From Elymus sibiricus (Eukaryota > Streptophyta > Magnoliopsida > Poales > Poaceae): DNA of 64,000 nucleotides. A program made the translations under genes and the position numbers. Of the stretch, positions 8,001-20,916 are shown in pieces. The notes under the pieces are model-generated. The model was not told the DNA's origin. It ran no database searches and worked only from the letters and a program-made list of their open reading frames with translations. The DNA lies in NCBI GenBank assembly GCA_039707655.1, contig CM077673.1, forward strand, positions 7,264,001-7,328,000, in the 5' to 3' direction. Within the stretch, counting starts at the first letter, position 1; every line of letters starts with the position of its first letter.

Positions 8001-11000
8001 ACTGGCCGGGACACACAAAATCTGCTAGTTTTGGCGAGGTCCCCGTAACCGCACCCCGGGCTTCCCCGAACGTTCGGATGACCACAACTACCGAAAAACA
8101 GTGAATGATAGCATAGAAATCTGGTCAGAATGGACAAAATCTGCGAGTTTTGGCGAGGTCCCCGTAAGCGGACCCTGGGGTTCCCCGAACATTTGGATCG
8201 CCCCGAGACCGAAAATCAATGAGTAATAGCATACAAAACTGGCCGAAACGGAAAAAATCTGCGAGTTTTGGCGAGGTCCACGTAACCGCACCCCGGGCTT
8301 CCCCGAACGTTCGGACGACCACGACTACCAAAAACCAGTGAATAATAGCATAGAAAACTGGTAGGAATGGACCAAATCTGTGAGTTTTGCCCAGGTCCCC
8401 GTATGCGGACCCCGGGGTTCCCTGGACGTTTGGATCGCCCCGGGACCAAAATTAGTGAGTAATAGCATAGAAAACTGGCCGGGACACACAAAATCTGCTA
8501 GTTTTGGCGAGGTCCCCGTAACCGCACCCCGGGCTTCCCCGAACGTTCGGATGACCACAACTACCGAAAAACAGTGAATGATAGCATAGAAATCTGGTCA
8601 GAATGGACAAAATCTGCGAGTTTTGGCGAGGTCCCCGTAAGCGGACCCTGGGGTTCCCCGAACATTTGGATCGCCCCGAGACCGAAAATCAATGAGTAAT
8701 AGCATACAAAACTGGCCGAAACGGAAAAAATCTGCGAGTTTTGGCGAGGTCCACGTAACCGCACCCCGGGCTTCCCCGAACGTTCGGACGACCACGACTA
8801 CCAAAAACCAGTGAATAATAGCATAGAAAACTGGTAGGAATGGACCAAATCTGCGAGTTTTGGCCAGGTCCCCGTATGCGGACCCCGGGGTTCCCCGGAC
8901 GTTTGGATCGCCCCGGGACCAAAATTAGTGAGTAATAGCATAAAAAACTAGCCGGGACACACAAAATCTGCTAGTTTTGGCGAGGTCCCCGTAACCGCAC
9001 CCCGGGCTTCCCCGAACGTTCGGACGACCACGACTACCGAAAAACAGTGAATGATAGCATAGAAATCTGGTCAGAATGGACAAAATCTGCGAGTTTTGGC
9101 AAGGTCCCATAAGCGAACCCCGGAGATCCCCGAACATTTGGATCGCCCCGGGACCCAAAATGAGTGAGTAATAGCATAGAAAACTGGTAAGAAGGGACCA
9201 AATCTGCGAGTTTTTGTGAGGTCCCCGTAACCGGACCCCGGGCTTCCCCGAACGTTCAGATGACTACGACAACCAAAAAAGAGTGAATAATTGCATAGAA
9301 AACTGGTAAGAATGGACCAAATCTGCGAGTTTTTGCGAGGTCCCCGTAACCGGATCCCGGGCATCCCCAAATCTTGGGACGACCACGACTACCAAAAACC
9401 AGTGAATAATAGCATAGAAAACTGGTAAAATGGACCAAATCTGCGAGTTTTGGCCAGGTCCCCGTATGCGGACCCCCGTGTTCCCGGGACGTTTGGATCG
9501 CCCCGGGACCCAAAATTAGTGAGTAATAGCATAGAAAACTGGCCGGGACACACAAAATCTGCTAGTTTTGGCGAGGTCCCCGTAACCGCACCCCGGGCTT
9601 CCCCGAACGTTCGGATGACCACAACTACCGAAAAACAGTGAATGATAGCATAGAAATCTGGTCAGAATGGACAAAATCTGCGAGTTTTGGCGAGGTCCCC
9701 GTAAGCGGACCCTGGGGTTCCCCGAACATTTGGATCGCCCCGAGACCGAAAATCAATGAGTAATAGCATACAAAACTGGCCGAAACGGAAAAAATCTGCG
9801 AGTTTTGGCGAGGTCCACGTAACCGCACCCCGGGCTTCCCCGAACGTTCGGACGACCACGACTACCAAAAACCAGTGAATAATAGCATAGAAAACTGGTA
9901 GGAATGGACCAAATCTGTGAGTTTTGCCCAGGTCCCCGTATGCGGACCCCGGGGTTCCCTGGACGTTTGGATCGCCCCGGGACCAAAATTAGTGAGTAAT
10001 AGCATAGAAAACTGGCCGGGACACACAAAATCTGCTAGTTTTGGCGAGGTCCCCGTAACCGCACCCCGGGCTTCCCCGAACGTTCGGATGACCACAACTA
10101 CCGAAAAACAGTGAATGATAGCATAGAAATCTGGTCAGAATGGACAAAATCTGCGAGTTTTGGCGAGGTCCCCGTAAGCGGACCCTGGGGTTCCCCGAAC
10201 ATTTGGATCGCCCCGAGACCGAAAATCAATGAGTAATAGCATACAAAACTGGCCGAAACGGAAAAAATCTGCGAGTTTTGGCGAGGTCCACGTAACCGCA
10301 CCCCGGGCTTCCCCGAACGTTCGGACGACCACGACTACCAAAAACCAGTGAATAATAGCATAGAAAACTGGTAGGAATGGACCAAATCTGCGAGTTTTGG
10401 CCAGGTCCCCGTATGCGGACCCCGGGGTTCCCCGGACGTTTGGATCGCCCCGGGACCAAAATTAGTGAGTAATAGCATAAAAAACTAGCCGGGACACACA
10501 AAATCTGCTAGTTTTGGCGAGGTCCCCGTAACCGCACCCCGGGCTTCCCCGAACGTTCGGACGACCACGACTACCGAAAAACAGTGAATGATAGCATAGA
10601 AATCTGGTCAGAATGGACAAAATCTGCGAGTTTTGGCAAGGTCCCATAAGCGAACCCCGGAGATCCCCGAACATTTGGATCGCCCCGGGACCCAAAATGA
10701 GTGAGTAATAGCATAGAAAACTGGTAAGAAGGGACCAAATCTGCGAGTTTTTGTGAGGTCCCCGTAACCGGACCCCGGGCTTCCCCGAACGTTCAGATGA
10801 CTACGACAACCAAAAAAGAGTGAATAATTGCATAGAAAACTGGTAAGAATGGACCAAATCTGCGAGTTTTTGCGAGGTCCCCGTAACCGGATCCCGGGCA
10901 TCCCCAAATCTTGGGACGACCACGACTACCAAAAACCAGTGAATAATAGCATAGAAAACTGGTAAAATGGACCAAATCTGCGAGTTTTGGCCAGGTCCCC

Positions 11001-11227
11001 GTATGCGGACCCCCGTGTTCCCGGGACGTTTGGATCGCCCCGGGACCCAAAATTAGTGAGTAATAGCATAGAAAACTGGCCGGGACACACAAAATCTGCT
11101 AGTTTTGGCGAGGTCCCCGTAACCGCACCCCGGGCTTCCCCGAACGTTCGGATGACCACAACTACCGAAAAACAGTGAATGATAGCATAGAAATCTGGTC
11201 AGAATGGACAAAATCTGCGAGTTTTGG
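5082..11227. repeat. Four tandem 4+9 pairs, period 1536-1537 bp
   Basis: Pairs start at 5082, 6618, 8154 and 9691 (4-mers), with 9-mers at 5555, 7091, 8627 and 10164. All four 4-mers carry the same C/H hybrid. All four 9-mers carry 'tttttgtgagg' at the end of E and 'gaacgttcagatg' in F. The last two pairs are 1537 bp because both share a G monomer with a 1-bp-longer B-like patch, so they derive from one duplication. Confidence 0.93.
9336..9453. repeat. G monomer with a B-like patch, 118 bp
   Basis: The normal G text 'cgacaaccaaaaatagtg' is replaced by 'cgactaccaaaaaccagtg', as in B, adding one base. The flanks stay G ('aaatcttggg' before, 'ggtaaaatgg' after). The same patch is at 10873-10990. 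A short patch with unchanged flanks fits gene conversion from a type-2 monomer. Confidence 0.85.
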
Positions 11228-14200
11228 CGAGGTCCCCGTAAGCGGACCCTGGGGTTCCCCGAACATTTGGATCGCCCCGAGACCGAAAATCAATGAGTAA
11301 TAGCATACAAAACTGGCCGAAACGGAAAAAATCTGCGAGTTTTGGCGAGGTCCACGTAACCGCACCCCGGGCTTCCCCGAACGTTCGGACGACCACGACT
11401 ACCAAAAACCAGTGAATAATAGCATAGAAAACTGGTAGGAATGGACCAAATCTGCGAGTTTTGGCCAGGTCCCCGTATGCGGACCCCGGGGTTCCCCGGA
11501 CGTTTGGATCGCCCCGGGACCAAAATTAGTGAGTAATAGCATAAAAAACTAGCCGGGACACACAAAATCTGCTAGTTTTGGCGAGGTCCCCGTAACCGCA
11601 CCCCGGGCTTCCCCGAACGTTCGGACGACCACGACTACCGAAAAACAGTGAATGATAGCATAGAAATCTGGTCAGAATGGACAAAATCTGCGAGTTTTGG
11701 CAAGGTCCCATAAGCGAACCCCGGAGATCCCCGAACATTTGGATCGCCCCGGGACCCAAAATGAGTGAGTAATAGCATAGAAAACTGGTAAGAAGGGACC
11801 AAATCTGCGAGTTTTTGTGAGGTCCCCGTAACCGGACCCCGGGCTTCCCCGAACGTTCAGATGACTACGACAACCAAAAAAGAGTGAATAATTGCATAGA
11901 AAACTGGTAAGAATGGACCAAATCTGCGAGTTTTTGCGAGGTCCCCGTAACCGGATCCCGGGCATCCCCAAATCTTGGGACGACCACGACAACCAAAAAT
12001 AGTGAATAATAGCATAGAAAACTGGTAAAATGGACCAAATCTGCGAGTTTTGGCCAGGTCCCCGTATGCGGACCCCCGTGTTCCCGGGACGTTTGGATCG
12101 CCCCGGGACCCAAAATTAGTGAGTAATAGCATAGAAAACTGGCCGGGACACACAAAATCTGCTAGTTTTGGCGAGGTCCCCGTAACCGCACCCCGGGCTT
12201 CCCCGAACGTTCGGATGACCACAACTACCGAAAAACAGTGAATGATAGCATAGAAATCTGGTCAGAATGGACAAAATCTGCGAGTTTTGGCGAGGTCCCC
12301 GTAAGCGGACCCTGGGGTTCCCCGAACATTTGGATCGCCCCGAGACCGAAAATCAATGAGTAATAGCATACAAAACTGGCCGAAACGGAAAAAATCTGCG
12401 AGTTTTGGCGAGGTCCACGTAACCGCACCCAGGGCTTCCCCGAACGTTCGGACGACCACGACTACCAAAAACCAGTGAATAATAGCATAGAAAACTGGTA
12501 GGAATGGACCAAATCTGTGAGTTTTGCCCAGGTCCCCGTATGCGGACCCCGGGGTTCCCCGGACGTTTGGATCGCCCCGGGACCAAAATTAGTGAGTAAT
12601 AGCATAAAAAACTAGCCGGGACACACAAAATCTGCTAGTTTTGGCGAGGTCCCCGTAACCGCACCCCGGGCTTCCCCGAACGTTCGGACGACCACGACTA
12701 CCGAAAAACAGTGAATGATAGCATAGAAATCTGGTCAGAATGGACAAAATCTGCGAGTTTTGGCAAGGTCCCATAAGCGAACCCCGGAGATCCCCGAACA
12801 TTTGGATCGCCCCGGGACCCAAAATGAGTGAGTAATAGCATAGAAAACTGGTAAGAAGGGACCAAATCTGCGAGTTTTTGTGAGGTCCCCGTAACCGGAC
12901 CCCGGGCTTCCCCGAACGTTCAGATGACTACGACAACCAAAAAAGAGTGAATAATTGCATAGAAAACTGGTAAGAATGGACCAAATCTGCGAGTTTTTGC
13001 GAGGTCCCCGTAACCGGATCCCGGGCATCCCCAAATCTTGGGACGACCACGACAACCAAAAATAGTGAATAATAGCATAGAAAACTGGTAAAATGGACCA
13101 AATCTGCGAGTTTTGGCCAGGTCCCCGTATGCGGACCCCCGTGTTCCCGGGACGTTTGGATCGCCCCGGGACCCAAAATTAGTGAGTAATAGCATAGAAA
13201 ACTGGCCGGGACACACAAAATCTGCTAGTTTTGGCGAGGTCCCCGTAACCGCACCCCGGGCTTCCCCGAACGTTCGGATGACCACAACTACCGAAAAACA
13301 GTGAATGATAACATAGAAATCTGGTCAGAATGGACAAAATCTGCGAGTTTTGGCGAGGTCCCCGTAAGCGGACCCTGGGGTTCCCCGAACATTTGGATCG
13401 CCCCGAGACCGAAAATCAATGAGTAATAGCATACAAAACTGGCCGAAACGGAAAAAATCTGCGAGTTTTGGCGAGGTCCACGTAACCGCACCCCGGGCTT
13501 CCCCGAACGTTCGGACGACCACGACTACCAAAAACCAGTGAATAATAGCATAGAAAACTGGTAGGAATGGACCAAATCTGTGAGTTTTGCCCAGGTCCCC
13601 GTATGCGGACCCCGGGGTTCCCCGGACGTTTGGATCGCCCCGGGACCAAAATTAGTGAGTAATAGCATAAAAAACTAGCCGGGACACACAAAATCTGCTA
13701 GTTTTGGCGAGGTCCCCGTAACCGCACCCCGGGCTTCCCCGAACGTTCGGACGACCACGACTACCGAAAAACAGTGAATGATAGCATAGAAATCTGGTCA
13801 GAATGGACAAAATCTGCGAGTTTTGGCAAGGTCCCATAAGCGAACCCCGGAGATCCCCGAACATTTGGATCGCCCCGGGACCCAAAATGAGTGAGTAATA
13901 GCATAGAAAACTGGTAAGAAGGGACCAAATCTGCGAGTTTTTGTGAGGTCCCCGTAACCGGACCCCGGGCTTCCCCGAACGTTCAGATGACTACGACAAC
14001 CAAAAAAGAGTGAATAATTGCATAGAAAACTGGTAAGAATGGACCAAATCTGCGAGTTTTTGCGAGGTCCCCGTAACCGGATCCCGGGCATCCCCAAATC
14101 TTGGGACGACCACGACAACCAAAAATAGTGAATAATAGCATAGAAAACTGGTAAAATGGACCAAATCTGCGAGTTTTGGCCAGGTCCCCGTATGCGGACC

Positions 14201-14416
14201 CCCGTGTTCCCGGGACGTTTGGATCGCCCCGGGACCCAAAATTAGTGAGTAATAGCATAGAAAACTGGCCGGGACACACAAAATCTGCTAGTTTTGGCGA
14301 GGTCCCCGTAACCGCACCCCGGGCTTCCCCGAACGTTCGGATGACCACAACTACCGAAAAACAGTGAATGATAGCATAGAAATCTGGTCAGAATGGACAA
14401 AATCTGCGAGTTTTGG
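11228..14416. repeat. Three tandem 9-mers (11228, 12291, 13354)
   Basis: All 1063 bp, with the same E and F marks as the preceding run. The second and third have 'tgtgagttttgcccagg' leading into C but otherwise a normal C ('ttccccgg', 'aaaaaactagcc'), so that mark has been separated from the C/H hybrid. Private changes are 'cacccagggctt' near 12429 and 'gataacatag' near 13309. Confidence 0.93.
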
Positions 14417-14889
14417 CGAGGTCCCCGTAAGCGGACCCTGGGGTTCCCCGAACATTTGGATCGCCCCGAGACCGAAAATCAATGAGTAATAGCATACAAA
14501 ACTGGCCGAAACGGAAAAAATCTGCGAGTTTTGGCGAGGTCCACGTAACCGCACCCCGGGCTTCCCCGAACGTTCGGACGACCACGACTACCAAAAACCA
14601 GTGAATAATAGCATAGAAAACTGGTAGGAATGGACCAAATCTGTGAGTTTTGCCCAGGTCCCCGTATGCGGACCCCGGGGTTCCCTGGACGTTTGGATCG
14701 CCCCGGGACCAAAATTAGTGAGTAATAGCATAAAAAACTAGCCGGGACACACAAAATCAGCTAGTTTTGGCGAGGTCCCCGTAACCGCACCCCGGGCTTC
14801 CCCGAACGTTCGGATGACCACAACTACCGAAAAACAGTGAATGATAGCATAGAAATCTGGTCAGAATGGACAAAATCTGCGAGTTTTGG
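14417..14889. repeat. 4-mer ABCI
   Basis: 473 bp. C has 'tgtgagttttgcccagg' and 'ttccctggacg' but keeps the C-type end 'aaaaaactagcc', unlike the hybrids of 4-10 kb. A private change 'aaaatcagctag' lies near 14758. Confidence 0.93.
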
Positions 14890-17015
14890 CGAGGTCCCCG
14901 TAAGCGGACCCTGGGGTTCCCCGAACATTTGGATCGCCCCGAGACCGAAAATCAATGAGTAATAGCATACAAAACTGGCCGAAACGGAAAAAATCTGCGA
15001 GTTTTGGCGAGGTCCACGTAACCGCACCCCGGGCTTCCCCGAACGTTCGGACGACCACGACTACCAAAAACAAGTGAATAATAGCATAGAAAACTGGTAG
15101 GAATGGACCAAATCTGCGAGTTTTGGCCAGGTCCCCGTATGCGGACCCCGGGTTTCCCCGGACGTTTGGATCGCCCCGGGACCAAAATTAGTGAGTAATA
15201 GCATAAAAAACTAGCCGGGACACACAAAATCTGCTAGTTTTGGCGAGGTCCCCGTAACCGCTCCCCGGGCTTCCCCGAACGTTCGGACGACCACGACTAC
15301 CGAAAAACAGTGAATGATAGCATAGAAATCTGGTCAGAATGGACAAAATCTGCGAGTTTTGGCAAGGTCCCATAAGCGAACCCCGGAGATCCCCGAACAT
15401 TTGGATCGCCCCGGGACCCATAATGAGTGAGAAATAGCATAGAAAACTGGTAAGAAGGGACCAAATCTGCGAGTTTTTGCGAGGTCCCCGTAACCGGACC
15501 CCGGGCTTCCCCGAACATTCAGATGACTACGACAACCAAAAAAGAGTGAATAATTGCATAGAAAACTGGTAAGAATGGACCAAATCTGCGAGTTTTTGCG
15601 AGGTCCCCGTAACCGGATCCCGGGCATCCCCAAATCTTGGGACGACCACGACAACCAAAAATAGTGAATAATAGCACAGAAAACTGGTAAAATGGACCAA
15701 ATCTGCGAGTTTTGGCCAGGTCCCCGTATGCGGACCCCCGTGTTCCCGGGACGTTTGGATCGCCCCGGGACCCAAAATTAGTGAGTAATAGCATAGAAAA
15801 CTGGCCGGGACACACAAAATCTGCTAGTTTTGGCGAGGTCCCCGTAACCGCACCCCGGGCTTCCCCGAACGTTCGGATGACCACAACTACCGAAAAACAG
15901 TGAATGATAGCATAGAAATCTGGTCAGAATGGACAAAATCTGCGAGTTTTGGCGAGGTCCCCGTAAGCGGACCCTGGGGTTCCCCGAACATTTGGATCGC
16001 CCCGAGACCGAAAATCAATGAGTAATAGCATACAAAACTGGCCGAAACGGAAAAAATCTGCGAGTTTTGGCGAGGTCCACGTAACCGCACCCCGGGCTTC
16101 CCCGAACGTTCGGACGACCACGACTACCAAAAACCAGTGAATAATAGCATAGAAAACTGGTAGGAATGGACCAAATCTGCGAGTTTTGGCCAGGTCCCCG
16201 TATGCGGACCCCGGGGTTCCCCGGACGTTTGGATCGCCCCGGGACCAAAATTAGTGAGTAATAGCATAAAAAACTAGCCGGGACACACAAAATCTGCTAG
16301 TTTTGGCGAGGTCCCCGTAACCGCACCCCGGGCTTCCCCGAACGTTCGGACGACCACGACTACCGAAAAACAGTGAATGATAGCATAGAAATCTGGTCAG
16401 AATGGACAAAATCTGCTAGTTTTGGCAAGGTCCCATAAGCGAACCCCGGAGATCCCCGAACATTTGGATCGCCCCGGGACCCATAATGAGTGAGAAATAG
16501 CATAGAATACTGGTAAGAAGGGACCAAATCTGCGAGTTTTTGCGAGGTCCCCGTAACCGGACCCCGGGCTTCCCCGAACATTCAGATGACTACGACAACC
16601 AAAAAAGAGTGAATAATTGCATAGAAAACTGGTAAGAATGGACCAAATCTGCGAGTTTTTGCGAGGTCCCCGTAACCGGATCCCGGGCATCCCCAAATCT
16701 TGGGACGACCACGACAACCAAAAATAGTGAATAATAGCACAGAAAACTGGTAAAATGGACCAAATCTGCGAGTTTTGGCCAGGTCCCCGTATGCGGACCC
16801 CCGTGTTCCCGGGACGTTTGGATCGCCCCGGGACCCAAAATTAGTGAGTAATAGCATAGAAAACTGGCCGGGACACACAAAATCTGCTAGTTTTGGCGAG
16901 GTCCCCGTAACCGCACCCCGGGCTTCCCCGAACGTTCGGATGACCACAACTGCCGAAAAACAGTGAATGATAGCATAGAAATCTGGTCAGAATGGACAAA
17001 ATCTGCGAGTTTTGG
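14890..17015. repeat. Two tandem 9-mers (14890, 15953)
   Basis: The first has 'ccaaaaacaagtg' in B, 'cccgggtttccccgg' in C and 'ccgctccccggg' in D as private variants. The second is almost a copy of the blocks at 1537 and 2600, including 'tgctagttttggcaagg', 'atagaatactgg' and 'caactgccg'. Confidence 0.93.
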
Positions 17016-17961
17016 CGAGGTCCCCGTAAGCGGACCCTGGGGTTCCCCGAACATTTGGATCGCCCCGAGACCGAAAATCAATGAGTAATAGCATACAAAA
17101 CTGGCCGAAACGGAAAAAATCTGCGAGTTTTGGCGAGGTCCACGTAACCGCACCCCGGGCTTCCCCGAACGTTCGGACGACCACGACTACCAAAAACCAG
17201 TGAATAATAGCATAGAAAACTGGTAGGAATGGACCAAATCTGCGAGTTTTGGCCAGGTCCCCGTATGCGGACCCCGGGGTTCCCCGGACGTTTGGATCGC
17301 CCCGGGACCAAAATTAGTGAGTAATAGCATAAAAAACTAGCCGGGACACACAAAATCTGTTAGTTTTGGCGAGGTCCCCGTAACCGCACCCCGGGCTTCC
17401 CCGAACGTTCGGATGGCCACAACTACCGAAAAACAGTGAATGATAGCATAGAAATCTGGTCAGAATGGACAAAATCTGCGAGTTTTGGCGAGGTCCCCGT
17501 AAGCGCACCCTGGGGTTCCCCGAACATTTGGATCGCCCCGAGACCGAAAATCAATGAGTAATAGCATACAAAACTGGCCGAAACGGAAAAAATCTGCGAG
17601 TTTTGGCGAGGTCCACGTAACCGCACCCCGGGCTTCCCCGAACGTTCGGACGACCACGACTACCAAAAACCAGTGAATAATAGCATAGAAAACTGGTAGG
17701 AATGGACCAAATCTGTGAGTTTTGCCCAGGTCCCCGTATGCGGACCCCGGGGTTCCCTGGACGTTTGGATCGCCCCGGGACCAAAATTAGTGAGTAATAG
17801 CATAAAAAACTAGCCGGGACACACAAAATCTGCTAGTTTTGGCGAGGTCCCCGTAACCGCACCCCGGGCTTCCCCGAACGTTCGGATGACCACAACTACC
17901 GAAAAACAGTGAATGATAGCATAGAAATCTGGTCAGAATGGACAAAATCTGCGAGTTTTGG
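17016..17961. repeat. Two tandem 4-mers (17016, 17489)
   Basis: The first ends with an I carrying 'aaaatctgttag' just before it and 'cggatggccac' inside. The second has 'gtaagcgcaccctgg' in A and the 'ttccctggacg' form of C with the C-type end. Confidence 0.93.
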
Positions 17962-19024
17962 CGAGGTCCCCGTAAGCGGACCCTGGGGTTCCCCGAACAT
18001 TTGGATCGCCCCGAGACCGAAAATCAATGAGTAATAGCATACAAAACTGGCCGAAACGGAAAAAATCTGCGAGTTTTGGCGAGGTCCACGTAACCGCACC
18101 CCGGGCTTCCCCGAACGTTCGGACGACCACGACTACCAAAAACCAGTGAATAATAGCATAGAAAACTGGTAGGAATGGACCAAATCTGCGAGTTTTGGCC
18201 AGGTCCCCGTATGCGGACCCCGGGGTTCCCCGGACGTTTGGATCGCCCCGGGACCAAAATTAGTGAGTAATAGCATAAAAAACTAGCCGGGACACACAAA
18301 ATCTGCTAGTTTTGGCGAGGTCCCCGTAACCGCACCCCGGGCTTCCCCGAACGTTCGGACGACCACGACTACCGAAAAACAGTGAATGATAGCATAGAAA
18401 TCTGGTCAGAATGGACAAAATCTGCGAGTTTTGGCAAGGTCCCATAAGCGAACCCCGGAGATCCCCGAACATTTGGATCGCCCCGGGACCCAAAATGAGT
18501 GAGTAATAGCATAGAAAACTGGTAAGAAGGGACCAAATCTGCGAGTTTTTGCGAGGTCCCCGTAACCGGACCCCGGGCTTCCCCGAACGTTCAGATGACT
18601 ACGACAACCAAAAAAGAGTGAATAATTGCATAGAAAACTGGTAAGAATGGACCAAATCTGCGAGTTTTTGCGAGGTCCCCGTAACCGGATCCCGGGCATC
18701 CCCAAATCTTGGGACGACCACGACAACCAAAAATAGTGAATAATAGCATAGAAAACTGGTAAAATGGACCAAATCTGCGAGTTTTGGCCAGGTCCCTGTA
18801 TGCGGACCCCCGTGTTCCCGGGACGTTTGGATCGCCCCGGGACCCAAAATTAGTGAGTAATAGCATAGAAAACTGGCCGGGACACACAAAATCTGCTAGT
18901 TTTGGCGAGGTCCCCGTAACCGCACCCCGGGCTTCCCCGAACGTTCGGATGACCAGAACTACCGAAAAACAGTGAATGATAGCATAGAAATCTGGTCAGA
19001 ATGGACAAAATCTGCGAGTTTTGG
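17962..19024. repeat. 9-mer with 'tccctgtatg' H and 'gaccagaact' I
   Basis: First appearance of the linked H/I marks 'tccctgtatgcgg' and 'gaccagaactaccg', which later occur in the 9-mer at 20917 and in the 11-mers at 25525, 27296 and 33201. This ties the C*-to-I part of those 11-mers to this lineage. Confidence 0.93.
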
Positions 19025-20916
19025 CGAGGTCCCCGTAAGCGGACCCTGGGGTTCCCCGAACATTTGGATCGCCCCGAGACCGAAAATCAATGAGTAATAG
19101 CATACAAAACTGGCCGAAACGGAAAAAATCTGCGAGTTTTGGCGAGGTCCCCGTAACCGCACCCCGGGCTTCCCCGAACGTTCGGACGACCACGACTACC
19201 AAAAACCAGTGAATAATAGCATAGAAAACTGGTAGGAATGGACCAAATCTGTGAGTTTTGCCCAGGTCCCCGTATGCGGACCCCGGGGTTCCCTGGACGT
19301 TTGGATCGCCCCGGGACCAAAATTAGTGAGTAATAGCATAAAAAACTAGCCGGGACACACAAAATCTGCTTGTTTTGGCGAGGTCCCCGTAACCGCACCC
19401 CGGGCTTCCCCGAACGTTCGGATGACCACAACTACCGAAAAACAGTGAATGATAGCATAGAAATCTGGTCAGAATGGACAAAATCTGCGAGTTTTGGCGA
19501 GGTCCCCGTAAGCGGACCCTGGGGTTCCCCGAACATTTGGATCGCCCCGAGACCGAAAATCAATGAGTAATAGCATACAAAACTGGCCGAAACGGAAAAA
19601 ATCTGCGAGTTTTGGCGAGGTCCACGTAACCGCACCCCGGGCTTCCCCGAACGTTCGGACGACCACGACTACCAAAAACCAGTGAATAATAGCATAGAAA
19701 ACTGGTAGGAATGGACCAAATCTGTGAGTTTTGCCCAGGTCCCCGTATGCGGACCCCGGGGTTCCCTGGACGTTTGGATCGCCCCGGGACCAAAATTAGT
19801 GAGTAATAGCATAAAAAACTAGCCGGGACACACAAAATCTGCTTGTTTTGGCGAGGTCCCCGTAACCGCACCCCGGGCTTCCCCGAACGTTCGGATGACC
19901 ACAACTACCGAAAAACAGTGAATGATAGCATAGAAATCTGGTCAGAATGGACAAAATCTGCGAGTTTTGGCGAGGTCCCCGTAAGCGGACCCTGGGGTTC
20001 CCCGAACATTTGGATCGCCCCGAGACCGAAAATCAATGAGTAATAGCATACAAAACTGGCCGAAACGGAAAAAATCTGCGAGTTTTGGCGAGGTCCACGT
20101 AACCGCACCCCGGGCTTCCCCGAACGTTCGGACGACCACGACTACCAAAAACCAGTGAATAATAGCATAGAAAACTGGTAGGAATGGACCAAATCTGCGA
20201 GTTTTGGCCAGGTCCCCGTATGCGGACCCCGGGGTTCCCCGGACGTTTGGATCGCCCCGGGACCAAAATTAGTGAGTAATAGCATAAAAAACTAGCCGGG
20301 ACACACAAAATCTGCTAGTTTTGGCGAGGTCCCCGTAACCGCACCCCGGGCTTCCCCGAACGTTCGGATGACCACAACTACCGAAAAACAGTGAATGATA
20401 GCATAGAAATCTGGTCAGAATGGACAAAATCTGCGAGTTTTGGCGAGGTCCCCGTAAGCGGACCCTGGGGTTCCCCGAACATTTGGATCGCCCCGAGACC
20501 GAAAATCAATGAGTAATAGCATACAAAACTGGCCGAAACGGAAAAAATCTGCGAGTTTTGGCGAGGTCCACGTAACCGCACCCCGGGCTTCCCCGAACGT
20601 TCGGACGACCACGACTACCAAAAACCAGTGAATAATAGCATAGAAAACTGGTAGGAATGGACCAAATCTGTGAGTTTTGCCCAGGTCCCCGTATGCGGAC
20701 CCCGGGGTTCCCTGGACGTTTGGATCGCCCCGGGACCAAAATTAGTGAGTAATAGCATAAAAAACTAGCCGGGACACACAAAATCTGCTAGTTTTGGCGA
20801 GGTCCCCGTAACCGCACCCTGGGCTTCCCCGAACGTTCGGATGACCACAACTACCGAAAAACAGTGAATGATAGCATAGAAATCTGGTCAGAATGGACAA
20901 AATCTGCGAGTTTTGG
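19025..20916. repeat. Four tandem 4-mers (19025, 19498, 19971, 20444)
   Basis: The blocks at 19025 and 19498 have 'aaaatctgcttgttttgg' between C and I, a mark also found at 22.3, 28.9, 30.0 and 34.8 kb. The block at 19025 has an unusual B with 'gaggtccccgtaacc' in place of 'gaggtccacgtaacc'. The block at 20444 has 'cgcaccctgggc' in I. Confidence 0.93.
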
